The position numbers and the translations under genes were made by a program. This document shows, one piece after another, positions 38,591-50,345 of a DNA stretch of 64,000 nucleotides. Origin of the DNA: Laguncularia racemosa (Eukaryota > Streptophyta > Magnoliopsida > Myrtales > Combretaceae); assembly GCA_037954665.1 (NCBI GenBank), contig JBBMOL010000574.1:81268-145267 (forward strand), written 5' to 3'. Numbering within the stretch: the stretch's first letter is position 1; every line of letters begins with the position of its first letter. The notes below the pieces were generated by a model. The model did no database searches. It was not told the origin of the DNA and saw nothing but the letters and a program-made list of their open reading frames with translations.

Positions 38591-38595
38591 GTGAA
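38591..38595 (+). repeat. target duplication of D, left copy
   Basis: GTGAA here and at 56511-56515 flank element D exactly. Confidence 0.85.
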
Positions 38596-39352
38596 TGATG
38601 AAAGCCATGATGGGAGCCAAGCTAGAAGATGGAATGTGGATCCTCTTAAAGTGCCACCTGGACCAATCATAAGAACTCGAGCGAAATGATTCAAGGAAGC
38701 ACTTAACGGGTTGATAAAGGATGTCCAAGAAGCCGGAAAAGATTGGAGCAACCATGAGAATGAACTTGCATTTGTACAAGTCATTCAAGGAGATCAAAGC
38801 TGCCGGCCTTGACAACGCTGGCTTAAACGCCATCGGCTTTGAACCGGCGTTGCAATTGGAGAGCGACAAAGGGACTACACCGGCCACTACGCCGCCGGCG
38901 TATATACCCAGCGTACATCCTATGATGGCTACTACGCCGCCTACTATGCAGCCGGCGTACATTGCTTGTTTGTTATTTTTCCACGACTTTATTATGTTAT
39001 GTCGTTTTGGGCTTTTTCTTTACGAGTTGTAAACCCTATTAATAGTTGCTAGGGTTGGAAAACAAAAGATAAAACTTAGATACAACATTGTTTAATACAA
39101 TTTGAGAGAATTCGTCTCTTGGTTCTCTAAAGAACTTCTCTTGAACTTATCGGATCTCATCCGTGGCATTCAAATCAGACTTATCAATCGGTCTTTCATC
39201 TCGATTATAGCGTCAATAGAATATATTAAGGTTCTTGCCTCATCTATAGGCAACGGGTCACGGTTTTCCACTTTGATTATTTTGGTATCTTGGGTTGCAA
39301 TTCCAAACGTATTGGTATAGGGTTTCATCACAGGTGGGCGTGGTTTGTATCA
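38596..39352 (+). repeat. 5' LTR of element D
   Basis: 757 bases from TGATGAAAG to CA. It matches 55799-56510 but keeps about 45 bases (near 38895-38940) that the 3' copy lacks. A CCGGC-rich island lies at 38797-38960 and a TATA-like CTATTAATAG at 39036-39045. The small open frames on both strands here are LTR by-products. Confidence 0.85.
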
Positions 39353-39355
39353 GTT

Positions 39356-39367
39356 TGGAATCAGAGC
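39356..39367 (+). other. primer-binding site of element D (tRNA-Met type)
   Basis: TGGAATCAGAGC has one mismatch to TGGTATCAGAGC and lies 3 bases after the LTR. The 466 bases from here to 39833 are leader without coding signal. Confidence 0.75.
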
Positions 39368-39833
39368 CTAGGTTTGTTAAACATCAGTTTTTTTTGAGAA
39401 AGGTAACATCAAAACCGTAACTCCAATCATTCATATCAAGTTTTGTATTACCATCGCTTCATACTCAAGTTCATAGTGTTAATTGTCTCTTGAGTAGTGT
39501 AGTTTCATTCTATCAATCTTGTTATAAAAAAAGAAAGGAACGAAAATAAAAACGAGAACAAAAGAACGAAAACAAAGACAACAAAAAAGGAAAGAAAAAG
39601 GAAAATTCAAGCCCAGAGAGTTTGTTCTTGAATTCTACGGAAGAATGTGGTGTGGTTTGGATTAGTTCTAAGAGAATTGAGAAGAGGAATTAGTGAGTTG
39701 ATAACATCTTTGTTTATGAGAATACACGAGTGATTGTGGGATATCATTCTTGAGAGAAACACGCGAGGGAGTGAATTTTGAGGTTTAAATCTATAAATAT
39801 TTGTGTTAGTACTAACCTTTTATTACAGGAACC

Positions 39834-40646
39834 ATGTCACGACAAAATTCTCCTGAAGGTGAGAGGGGGAGGTTTGATGCTAGGTTAGTGATTGAGGTGT
39901 TGAGGAGTGAGATGAAGAGAATGTTTCAAGAGGGAATGGAACAAATTCATGAAACGGTGGAGCAAAAACTAGAGCAATCTAAAAACATCTTTCAAGGGCG
40001 TAAAAGGGATAGTTGTTCTAAGAGAGGACAAAGGGGTGGAGATGAAAATTCTGATGATGAGTTTGATGAACCTTCTATCGGGAGTTATAGAGGTTATGGT
40101 GGTAGGAATAAAGGAACTAGGGATTGGGAAGATAGAGGAGATAGGAATAGAGAGGAGCTTGTAGCAGGGAAGTTAGTGGCAGTAGTGAAGCGAGCTTTGA
40201 ATGTGCAGGTGAAGGAAGAAGAGGAGGTGCAACGAGAGAATATCTTTCATACTAGATGTTATTTAGGTGACCATATTTGCAGTTTGATCATTGAAGGGGG
40301 GACTTGCACTAATGTAGTGAGTACTTTCATTATTGAGAGGTTGGCGCACAAGACCACTAAACACCCTAGCCCATATAAATTGCAGTGGCTGAATGATAGT
40401 GGCGAGACTAAGGTAAGTAAGCAAGCCTTAATTGCTTTTCGCATCGGTAGGTATGAGGATGAGGTATTATGCGATGTAGTGCAGATGCAGGCTTGTCATG
40501 TGTTGTTGGGGAGGCCATGGCAGTTTGATAGGAAGGTTGTTCATGATAGCTTTTCTAACAAGTATACACTTGTTCACCATGGCAAAAGCTATAATCTTAA
40601 ACCTTTAACACCTAAACAGGTGTATGAGGATCAGTTGCAGCTATAA
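39834..40646 (+). pseudogene. gag remnant plus protease of element D
   Basis: One open frame of 270 codons, starting at the ATG at 39834. The N-terminal 110 residues are a charged gag N-terminus with a coiled-coil-like stretch (MKRMFQEGMEQIHETVEQK). The gag core and zinc knuckle are missing, as if deleted around residue 105-115. The rest is a retropepsin-like domain. Its active-site word reads IIEGGTC, so Glu stands at the place of the catalytic Asp. It ends with HVLLGRPWQFDRK and a stop at 40644-40646. The same frame continues after the stop into RT, so stop codons and not a frameshift separate them. Confidence 0.8.
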
Positions 40647-42753
40647 CAATCTTTTGCAAAATATAAGGTAAGTGAAAAACAGAGGGTGATTAACAGAGCA
40701 AAAGACATAGAAAAAGAAAAGGAATACAAAAGTTAATATCAAAAGGAAAAAGAGAGGAAGGCTAGAAAGAGTGTGAGAGGCTAAGTTAAGGAGAGATCAA
40801 CTTTGGTGGTGAGTGAAAAGGAGAGTGTAGCCTTGCAAAAGGAGAGTTGTGTGGCAAGAGCGAGTGTAGTGAGGAGAGCATTAGTGATGAAGCAACTCAT
40901 GTTGTTGTTGGTTTCTAAGGAAACTTGTTTGAATACTAACGAACCTTTTAACTCTTTGCCTAGTGTAGTTGTGTCTATTGTATAGGACTTTGAAGATGTC
41001 TTCCCTGAGGAGATTCCAAAGGGGTTACCACCTATTCGTGGTATCGAGCACCAGATTGACTTTGTACCCAGAGCATCTATTCCAAACAAGCTAGCTTATA
41101 GGATCAATCCAGAGGAGACAAAGGAACTCCAAAACCAGGTTAATGACTTGATGGAGAAGGGGTACGTGAGAGAAAGAATGAGCCCATGTGCAGTGCCTGT
41201 GATTTTGGTGCCTAAGAAGGATGGGTCATGGAGAATGTGTGTTGATTGCTGAGCCATCAACAACATCATGGTAAAGTATCATCATCCCATTCTTCGCTTA
41301 GATGACATGTTAGATGATTTACATGGGTCTAGTGTCTTTTCCAAAATTGATTTGAAAAGTGGATATCACCAAATTAGAATGAAAGAAAGTGATGAATGGA
41401 AAACCGCATTTAAGACAAAATATAGATTATATGAGTGGTTAGTAATGCCTTTCGGTTTAACTAACGCACCTAGTACTTCCATGAGATTTATGAACCATGT
41501 TTTGAGGACTTTTATTAGCAAATTTGTGGTCGTCTATTTTGTTGATATCCTCATTTACAGCAAGAGTTTGGAAGACCATATATCTCACTTGAGGGCTGTT
41601 TTGAAAGTTCTTCGAAAGGAGCAATTATGTGCTAACCTCAAAAAGTGCACTTTTTGCATAGAGACTTATGTTTCTTGGTTTTATTGTTAGTGCACAGGGA
41701 ATACAGGTTGATGAAGAGAAGATTCGTGCGATCCAAGAATGGCCTAGTCCAACTAATGTAGGTAATGTTCGGAGTTTCCATGGACTAGCGAGCTTTTATA
41801 GGAGGTTTGTGAAGGATTTTAGCACCATTGCAGCACCACTTACTAAAGTAATCAAGAAGAACGTGGGGTTCAGTTGGGGAGAGCAATAAGAGAAAGCCTT
41901 TCAGATGCTTAAAAATAAGCTGACTCATGCGCCATTACTTGCTTTACCTGATTTCTCTAAAACTTTTGAGATTGAGTGTGATGCTTCAGGAATAGGTATT
42001 GAAGCAGTTCTCATGCAAGAGAGAAGACCAATTGCACTCTTTAATGAGAAGCTAAGTGGGGCAACCTTGAACTACCCTAGTTATGACAAGGAGTTATATG
42101 GATTGGTTCGAGCCCTAGAGACTTGGCAACACTATCTGTGGCCAAAAGAGTTCGTGATCCACACTGATCGTGAATCCTTGAAGTACTTGAAGGGACAACA
42201 TAAGCTGAACAAAAGGCATGCTCGTTGGGTGGAGTTTATCGAAACATTTCCCTATGTCATCAACTACAAGCAAGGTAAAGAAAATGTTGTTGCTGACGCA
42301 CTTTCTAGAAGGTATGCTCCTATCTCTACTCTTAGTTCTAGACTGCTTGGTTTTGAGCATATTAAAGAATTGTATCCTGCTGATCGAGAATTTTGTGAAG
42401 AGTATGTTCGCTGTGAGAAGAGTGGTCATGGTAAATTTTATAAGCACAAGGGATTCTTGTTTAGGGAGAATAAACTTTGCATTCCCAATTGTTCTTTAAG
42501 AGAGTTATTAGTGAGGGAGTCTCATAGAGGAGGATTAATGGGGCATTTTGGAGTAGCTAAAACCTGAGGGGGTTTGCAGGAAAATTTCTATTGGCCTCAC
42601 ATGAAATGAGATATTGAGAGGATTTATGAGCGATGTGTCACTTGTAAGCAAGCAAAATCTAGAGTCCAACCTCATGGACTTTATACCCCACTTCCAATTC
42701 CTCATGAGTCGTGGGTAGACATTTCCATGGATTTTGTGTTAGGATTACCCAGG
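40647..42753 (+). pseudogene. RT, RNase H and integrase N-terminal part of element D
   Basis: A lysine-rich linker leads to DFEDVFPEEIPKGLPP at about 40985, the usual entry to RT. RT fingers and palm run at 41100-41690. The catalytic strand reads YFVDIL where YFDDIL is expected, so one Asp is lost. A frameshift lies near 41670. RNase H runs at about 41960-42310 (ECDASGIG, YDKELYGLVRALE, HTDRESLKYL, ADALSRR). The integrase zinc-binding part at 42520-42660 shows H-x-GGLMGH and CVTCKQAKS. The frame stops at DFVLGLPR, where element F is inserted (42753/42754). In-frame TGA at 41250 and 42605 fits a CGA-to-TGA change. Confidence 0.85.
42749..42753 (+). repeat. target duplication of F, left copy
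   Basis: CCAGG here and at 54955-54959 flank element F exactly, inside the integrase gene of D. Confidence 0.9.
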
Positions 42754-44269
42754 TGATAAGAGTAAATTAACCCTTATAAATCATGGGCGTTATGATGAAT
42801 TTGTGTAGTCTTTTGAATAAAATCAATGTGGATTCGGTACTTAACAGATAAGTATATCAGTTTCAGGGTATAATACCAAAAAGAAGTGGAAAGATAACAA
42901 AATAAGCATGATTGATGCTTAAAAGATCAAGTTAAAGCTACTTAGGGACAGCGTAGCGAAAGCCATGCCCGTGTCATCAACCGTGTGCACACCGGAGGAT
43001 GAAAGTTGTCACTTGGAAAGGAAGCACGGCTTGTGATATGGGTGTGCTTGAAGCTGTGGCAGACGCTACAGAGAAGTGAAAAAAATCCAAAAAATAGCAC
43101 GGTTCATAATCTAGCCGTGTTTATAGCCGTGCCACACACTGAACAAGAATGAGGAATTGCGGATTATCGACTAGAGGGAGACATGGTTAGAAATCTGGCC
43201 ATGTTGGCGGATGTGTCAGGCGAATATTATTCACTTTTCGAGATTTACTTGGAAAAGGAAAGATACACTCGTATCTTTCTAGCTAAAGATCCTCTGCCAT
43301 TTCCTAGAAAGTATAAATTGAACAACCCTAGGGAGAAGAGAGAGGAGGCGGCACAATAGAAACCCTAGAGACGAGAAGTTTTTGCTAGAAGAGTTTTCGG
43401 ATTTGAAGCCAAGATATTTTGTGTTTGAATTTCCTTATGGATTCAATTATTTTCTGTTTTGTCCTTTTTATTAGATTCATGAGTAGCTAATTTTTTTATA
43501 CCTGATCCCTCGAGAAACCCCTAATTGTCATGTAACGGATTTGTTGATGTTCCAATAATTAATCCTGACCTTTGAGTTTATTCATGTTGCAATCATGGTT
43601 TGTTCATCTTGATATGTGCGCAGTATTAGGATCGAACTAGATCTCTGTTATTAAGATTGAGAAATCGTTTAATAGAGTAGATCTGGCATGAATAGACAGA
43701 CTACTTGTAATCCTAGAGATAGGTTATAGGAGGTTTTGTATATTGAATGAGGTCATTGTGGTTTGGTTCAATTGAGAGTCCTAGGATTTTATTGCAATCT
43801 TAATTATGCTAATTAAAGAGAGATCTTAATTGACTTAATTAGGATTAGGGATTATTGATCTTGAGAAAGACCTTAATCTAGTGTAAGAACTCCGCAGATC
43901 AAAGATGTTGTGTGTTAATCATTGGAAGGTTCATAATTGAATAAAAGTTGCATGAGAATTAGGGGTGGATCTTGGGTAGGGTATGTTTAGATAATTGAAT
44001 TAACTAAAGGAGTATTCGGATATCTTTACTTTGATAATTTTATTCGTTCCTTTTAGATTTAATCAGTAATTAGGATAATTGAGATCATCAATAGTGAGAA
44101 GTTAAATAGTAGGATAATCGTTAGTACTGGTACTTATAAGTCTTCGTGGGATCGATACCTGTACTCTAATGCTATACTGCTAATTGATAGGTACACTTGC
44201 CTGAGAACTGATCGTAAGCTAGGATTGAGTATAGGATTTAACTTGTTAGAACGATAAGATTATCCATCA
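42754..44269 (+). repeat. 5' LTR of element F
   Basis: It matches 53439-54954 end to end. The U3 has several CACGG/GCCGTG words at about 42960-43205, then a TATA box TATAAAT at 43312-43318. The end carries AATTGATAGGTACACTTG, a word seen at the ends of Athila/Tat LTRs. Confidence 0.9.
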
Positions 44270-44275
44270 AGTTTT

Positions 44276-44293
44276 TGGCGCCGCTGCCGGGGA
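44276..44293 (+). other. primer-binding site of element F (tRNA-Asp type)
   Basis: TGGCGCCGCTGCCGGGGA is complementary to the 3' end of plant tRNA-Asp at 17 of 18 positions. It lies six bases after the LTR end. This primer is characteristic of Athila-type elements. Confidence 0.85.
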
Positions 44294-44425
44294 CTTGTAA
44301 TATTAGGAAAACTTGACGCCTACTACTTTAACTATAAATTCTTTTAATTATTTCTCTTAGTTTCATTCGTGACTCCATTCAAATTTGTTGAGGAAACTAA
44401 GTTCATTGTTTGTTTTTCGCAGTTT

Positions 44426-46996
44426 ATGACAAGGAGCTCTTCATCTAAGCTTCTTGATCTTTATCCTGAGATTGACCGAACTTTTAAAAGGCGATTGAGA
44501 GGTGCTGAAGAGATAGTAGGGAATTTAAATTTCAACGAACCTTTGGAAAGTGAAGAAGCAACATCAGTACTTGAAAAGGAAACTTCTATCACCCGTGTTA
44601 ATACAAAAGTTGATCCAATGGCAGATGAACGAAGGACGATGGTTGAATATGCTTGACCTACTTTGAGTAGCACTGGTTCGTGTATTGTACAACCAGCAAT
44701 AGAGGCCAACAACTTCGAGATCAAAGCCTCTACAATGCACATGATTCACAATCAATGCCAGTTTGACGGTTTGTCTGACGAGGACCCTCATGTGCACATT
44801 CAGATGTTCTTGGATATTTGCACAACTGTTAAGCAAAACGGGGTATCTGAGGAAGCGTTGAAATTGCGACTTTTCCCTTTCACTCTCCGGGGGAAAGCAA
44901 GGCAATGGTTTAGTTCACTAAACCGGGATTCCATAACCACTTGGACCCAGATGGCGGAGACTTTCCTGGACTATTATTTCCTACCATCGAAAACTGCCAA
45001 GTTGAGAAATGATATCACATCATTCACCCAACTAGACCACGAGCCCCTGCATGAAGCGTGGATCGGATTCAAGGATCTTCTTAGGCGGTGTCCACATCAC
45101 CAAATGCCTAACTGGCTGCAAGTTTCTACTTTCTATAATGGGCTAGATTATGCAACTTGACAGACAATAGATGCTACTGCTGGGGGTACTCTGAATGTGA
45201 AGACGCCAGAAGAGTCATTGAGTTTGTTTGAGAACATGGCCAAAAATAATCACCAATGGAGCCATGGTAGATAAAAGCACAGGGCAGCAGGCATTTATGA
45301 GGTCGATTTGATGACAGCAATTGCAGCAAAAGTGGACGCGCTTGCTTCAAAAGTTGAAGGGATGGCTGTATCTCAACCATCCCAATACTGCTCAGCTTAA
45401 CCTCATTCCAACAATGTGATATCTGAAGTGCCAGAGCATGTTGATTATGTGGGGAACTCCACAAGGCCACAGAACAATCCCTATAGCAACACATATAATC
45501 CAGGGTGGCGCAATCATCCCAATTTCTCTTGGAGTAATCAGCAATTTCAAAGGGGAAATGCATCTGCTTCAGGATTCCAAAGACCAGCTCCACCTCCTTT
45601 CCAAGAAAAGAAATCTAATCTTGAGGATATGATTGTGAAATTCATTCAAGCGTCTGAGCAATGCCAGCAGTCCACAGAGGCAACTCTAAGAAATCATGAA
45701 GCCTCGATCCACAACTTGGAAAACCAAGTAGGGCAAATCTCTAAAGCGCTTGCTGAGCGACCACAAGGCCCGCTCCCTGGAAATACAGAGACTAACCCAA
45801 GAGAACACGTGAAGGCAGTGAGTCATAGGAGTGGAAAGGAAGTGAAATCAAATAAATGTGGGGAAACTCCTGTTGTTCAGAAGGGGAATGAGACTGTTGA
45901 TAAGGGCGAGACCACTAATAAAGCAGAAAAAGGCAGAATTGTAGAAGAAAGAACAAAAGACTCGGAAGCTAGAGAGACACCTATCGTCCAGCCTTATAAA
46001 CCCTCATTGCCATATCCTGCCAGGCTGCGGAACGACAAGGATCGGGAACATTTCGGTAATTTTATGGATTTGTTCAAACAATTACATAACAACTTACCAC
46101 TTGTGGAAGCTCTTTCTTAGATGCCCAGGTATGCCAAGTTCTTAAAAGATTTACTATCTAATAAGAAGAAGATGGAAGAGATCTCCACTGCAACAATTGG
46201 TGCGGGTTGTTCTGCGATTTTACTGAACAAGCTTCCAAAGAAATTGAAGGATCCAGGGAGTTTCACCATACCATGTTTCATTGGTAATCTACCCGTAGAA
46301 AAAGCATTAGCAGATTTGGGGGCTAGCATAAACTTGATGCCATATTCCCTTTTTCAAAAGCTGGGATTAGGGGAGCCAAAACCCACACGAATGAGCCTTC
46401 AATTGGCAGACCGATCAGTGAAGTTTCCTAGAGGGGTTATTGAAGATGTATTAGTAAAAGTAGAAACTTTCATCTTCTCGGTTGATTTTGTGATCCTGGA
46501 TATGGATGTTGACACTGAAGTTCCTCTGATCTTGGGACACCCCTTTTTAGCCACAGCCCGAGCAATCATTGATGTGGCTGAAGGCCGATTAGTGCTGCGC
46601 ATTGGGGAAGACGAGTTAGTGATACAAATACCAGCTGTGATGAAGAAATCGGTAAGTTCTGATGATACTTGTTATGCAATTGATTTAACTGATATCGTTG
46701 TGGAAGATATCTTATGCAAGGATCCATTAGAGTTGAGTTTGAGAGTATGCGATATTGAAGAGACAAAAGATTGTGCAATACAAGAAAAGCTGACCCATCT
46801 TGATGGCAAGGAAGAACTTGGGATAAAAACAGAAAGGGAGAATATTGATGTAGGAGATGTTACCAGACTAAAGCCCTCTATTGAAGATCCTCCAATTCTG
46901 GAGCTGAAGCAACTCCCTGACTATCTGGAGTATGCTTTCTTAGAGAAGGATTCTCAGTTGCCGGTCATCATTGCAGCCGGGCTAACCATTGTTTAG
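44426..46996 (+). pseudogene. gag-protease of element F
   Basis: The frame starts at the ATG at 44426, and the pieces 44426-44656, 44663-45160, 45416-46120 and 46121-46996 are all in one reading frame, separated only by stop codons. The gag core is at about 44750-45160 (KLRLFPFTLRGKARQWFSSL, an Athila/Tat gag hallmark). A Gln/Asn-rich middle region is followed by a coiled-coil-like segment at about 45640-45770. The protease is at 46200-46640 with active-site word ADLGAS near 46311-46328 and the later LILGHPFLAT. Between 45160 and 45416 there are further stops. The stop at 46118-46120 stands where relatives have Gln. Confidence 0.85.
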
Positions 46997-47008
46997 AAGG
47001 AAAAACTC

Positions 47009-48420
47009 TTGAAGATCTTGAAGGAGCATAAGCGTGCCTTGGCATGGAAAATTTTGGATATCCAAGGGGTTAGTCCATCTTTCTGCACACACAAAATCCT
47101 GATGGAAGACAATTTCAAACTAGTGGTGCAAGCTCAAAGACGACTTAATCCAAACATGAAAGAAGTCGTTAAGAAAGAGGTAATCAAATTGTTAGATGCT
47201 GGCCTAATTTATCCTATTTCTGATAGTTCATGGGTAAGCCCCGTCCAGGTGGTGCCAAAGAAGGGGGGAATGACCGTGGTCCCAAATGAGAATAATGAGC
47301 TTATACCAATGAGGATGGTGACGGGATGGCGAGTCTGCATTGACTATCGCAAATTAAATGAAGCCACTTGTAAGGACCATTTTCCTTTACCTTTTGTCGA
47401 TCAGATGTTGGAGAGGCTTGCTGGACATATGTTCTACTGTTTTCTAGATGGGATGTCGGGATATTACTAGATCCAAATTGCCCCTGAAGATCAAGAGAAA
47501 ACTACCTTCATATGTCCCTATGGCACATTTGCTTATAGGAGGATGCCCTTTGGGTTATGTAATGCACCGGCTACTTTTCAGCGATGCATGCTAGCGATTT
47601 TCGAAGATTTGGTTGAAGATATCATGGAGGTATTCATGGATGACTTTTCCGTGTTTGGGGATTCATTTGATTCTTGCCTGTAGAATTTGGAAAGGGTGCT
47701 CATACGTTGTGAAGAAACCAACTTAGTTTTGAATTGGGAGAAGTGTCACTTTATGGTGACTGAAGGTATTGTCTTGGGACACAAAATATCTCAGCAGGGG
47801 ATTGAAGTAGACAATGCCAAAGTTGATACTATAGCTAAACTTCCCCCACCCTCTTCTGTTAAAGCTATTCGGAGTTTTCTAGGACATGCTGGATTCTATA
47901 GACGATTCATCAAGGATTTTGCCAAAATTGCTCGCCCTCTCACCAGGTTGTTGGAAAAGAACTTCGCCTTTGATTTCAATGCTGAATGTCTCCAAGCCTT
48001 TGAGGCGCTAAAGGAGAAACTGGCTAAGGCTCCTATCATGGTGGCTCCAGATTGGAAGCTACCATTTGAACTGATGTGCGATGCCAGTGACTATGTGGTA
48101 GGAGCTGTCCTGGGTCAATGAAAGGAAAAGTATTTCCAGCCAATATACTATGCCAGCAAAACTTTAACCGGTGCTCAAGAGAATTATACCACTACTGAGA
48201 AGGAGTTATTGGTAGTGGTGTTCGCTTTTGACAAATTTAGATCCTATCTGGTTCTTTTTAAGGTGATAGTGTATACTGACCACTATGCCTTGAGATATTT
48301 AATGACCAAGACAGATGCAAAACCCTGCCTCATCAGGTGGATACTCCTATTGTAAGAATTTAACCTTGAGATCAAAGACAAGAAGGGAGTAGAAAATCTT
48401 GCAGCAGATCATCTATCTCG
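47009..48420 (+). pseudogene. RT and RNase H of element F
   Basis: It continues the gag-protease frame. RT shows VVPKKGG near 47253, a GWRVCIDYRKLN palm entry near 47327 and an intact catalytic FMDDFSVFG near 47636. The RT connection has KCHFMVTEGIVLGH. RNase H begins with LMCDASDYVVGAVLGQ near 48072 and includes TEKELLVVVFAFDKFRSYL and, before the integrase, ENLAADHLSRLE. Stops at about 47468, 47681, 48119 and 48353 replace codons that relatives use for Gln or Arg. The frame itself is not shifted in this part. Confidence 0.85.
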
Positions 48421-48421
48421 A

Positions 48422-49812
48422 TTGGAGAACCCATGTGTTGAGCAGTTGAAGGAAGAAGATATTAATGATAGATTTCCTGAGGAGAATTTGTATTCCATCG
48501 ACAAAGTTAGCGATTCGGAGCCCCCATGGTTTGCGGACATGGCCAACTATCTAGTAGCTAGGGTCCTTCCACAGGACATGTCAAAGCAACAGAAAAAGAA
48601 GTTCTTTACTGACCTAAAGTATTACTATTGGGAAGACCCCTACTTGTTCAGGTATTGCTCAGACCAAATGATCAGGCGATGTGTCTCACATGAGAAAGGA
48701 CAGGAGATCTTGAGCCATTGCCATAGTGGACCCATTGGGGGACACCATGGTGCAAACAGGACAGCCCACAAAGTGAAGCTGGTTTCTATTGGCCACTAGT
48801 ATTCAAGGATGCCCAAAGTTTTGTAGCTCAATGCGATCGATGCCAGAGAGACGGCAACATTTCAAGGAAGGACGAAATGCCATAACACTATATTCTGGAG
48901 TGCGAAGTGTTTGATGTATGGGGTATTGATTTTATGGGGCCATTTCCTCCTTCATATGGAAACAAGTATATATTGGTAGCAGTAGACTATGTATCTAAGT
49001 GGGCAGAAGCGCAAGCTCTACCAACAAATGATGCTAGGGTGGTTGTCAAGTTCCTCAAGAGGCTCTTTTGCCGTTTTGGGGTGCCTCGAGCACTAATCAA
49101 TGATCGGGGTACACATTTTTGCAACTCTCAGGTTGAAAAAGTCTTAAAAAGATATGGAGTGACTCACCGTCTTACCACTCCTTATCATCCACAGACAAGT
49201 GGGCAAGTAGAGTTGACAAATAGAGAGCTAAAGCGCATCTTAATGAGATCAACTCTCCAACATAGGCGAGATTGGGTAGACAGGTTAGATGATGCGTTAT
49301 GGGCTTACAGGACGGCCTACAAAACACCACTTGATATATCTCCTTTCTGGTTAGTATACAGGAAAGCGTGTCACTTATCGGTTGAGATTCAGCATAAGGC
49401 GTTCTGGGCAATCAAGACTATCAATCTCGATCTCGACAAGTCAGGGGCTCACAGGAAAAGGCATATTAATGAGCTTGATGAGTTAAGACTTATGGCCCAT
49501 GACAACGCTAATATCTACAAGGAGAGAGCCAAAGCATATCATGACGCAAGGTTACGCTAGCACAAGCAATTTGAGGAAGGGGATATGGTGCTGCTATTCA
49601 ACTCTAGGTTAAAACTTTTTCCTGGGAAACTCAAATCAAAATGGTCAGGTCCTTTTCGAGTCAAGAACGTTTTCCCTTATGGAGCGATGGAGTTAGAACA
49701 CCCTGAAAAGGGTATTTTCAAGGTCAATGGACAGAGACTTAAACATTATGCAGGAGACAAGAAGGTCTTTGAAGAAAGAGTGGAGCTGACCTTCATTCGA
49801 ATCCATAACTGA
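48422..49812 (+). pseudogene. integrase of element F
   Basis: The HHCC zinc-binding part is at about 48700-48850 (GGHHGANRTAHKV, then CDRCQRDGN). One frameshift lies near 48785-48790. The catalytic core is open at 48907-49560, with Asp in WGIDFMGPFP, Asp in INDRGTHF and Glu in SGQVELTNRE, so the D,D,E triad is present. A C-terminal part at 49585-49812 contains KLKSKWSGPFRVK and ends at a stop at 49810-49812. A stop at 49558-49560 separates core and tail. No chromodomain follows, as expected for Athila. Confidence 0.85.
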
Positions 49813-49831
49813 TCTCCCTTTATTCATTAAG

Positions 49832-49881
49832 TCGAGCTAACGACGTTAAACAAAAGCACTGGCTGGGAGGCAACCCATGCA
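49832..49881 (+). other. conserved post-pol motif of Athila/Tat elements
   Basis: GTCGAGCTAACGACGTTAAA followed by GGGAGGCAACCCATGCATC is a non-coding block commonly seen after integrase in Athila/Tat elements. A counterpart occurs in G on the minus strand at about 63783-63832. Its role is not known to me. Confidence 0.6.
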
Positions 49882-49939
49882 TCTACTAGGTTAGTTTTCC
49901 CTTAACTGTCATCATCAATATATTAGTGAATGTTGGTTT

Positions 49940-50200
49940 TGCAGGTGAGATTTTAACAAAGAGGGTACGACATGGTTTAAGCCACACCTAAGTGTATGAG
50001 CATTTGTAAAAGGTGTTTCGTTTCAGGGGATGGCACGGGTACAGGCACGGCCAAGTTACAAGCTGTGCCACAAGGTAAGATTTTTCCAAATTCCTTTATA
50101 TAAGAGCATTGCCTGACACGGCTTAGAACACGCCCAGTTTTGAAACCGTGTCAATAGCCCTTAGGGTTCGCGATTGTCATCTATAAGACGCCTTTCCCTA
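49940..50200 (+). promoter_or_regulatory. possible internal promoter or splice region before the env-like ORF
   Basis: It holds several CACGG/CCGTGTC words like those in the U3 of the same element, TATATAA at 50097-50103 and CTATAAGACG at 50181-50190, 150-250 bases before the ATG at 50346. TTTTGCAG/GT near 49945 is acceptor-like and GGTAAGAT near 50073 donor-like. This is inference from motifs only. Confidence 0.35.
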
Positions 50201-50345
50201 CACTCATCTCCTCATTCACGCATTATTTCTCTCTGCATCTTCGTTTTTCTTTTTTTTTTTTTTTTTGCTCTTCTTTGTTGGTTCCACTGGGTGAAGGACG
50301 TCATTCATCAATCTTTAGAGATTTCTTGAGCGTGGTGCATCCAAG

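Noticed and set aside
38540..39032. Open frames of 103-140 codons on both strands
   Set aside because: They lie in the D LTR; similar frames recur at 55767-56190 because the LTR is repeated. Only the integrase tail frame is meaningful.
44276..44293. tRNA gene fragment
   Set aside because: It is the tRNA-Asp-complementary primer site; there is no cloverleaf around it.
44461..44905. Minus-strand open frames over gag of F
   Set aside because: They are shadows of the gag frame and have no domain of their own.
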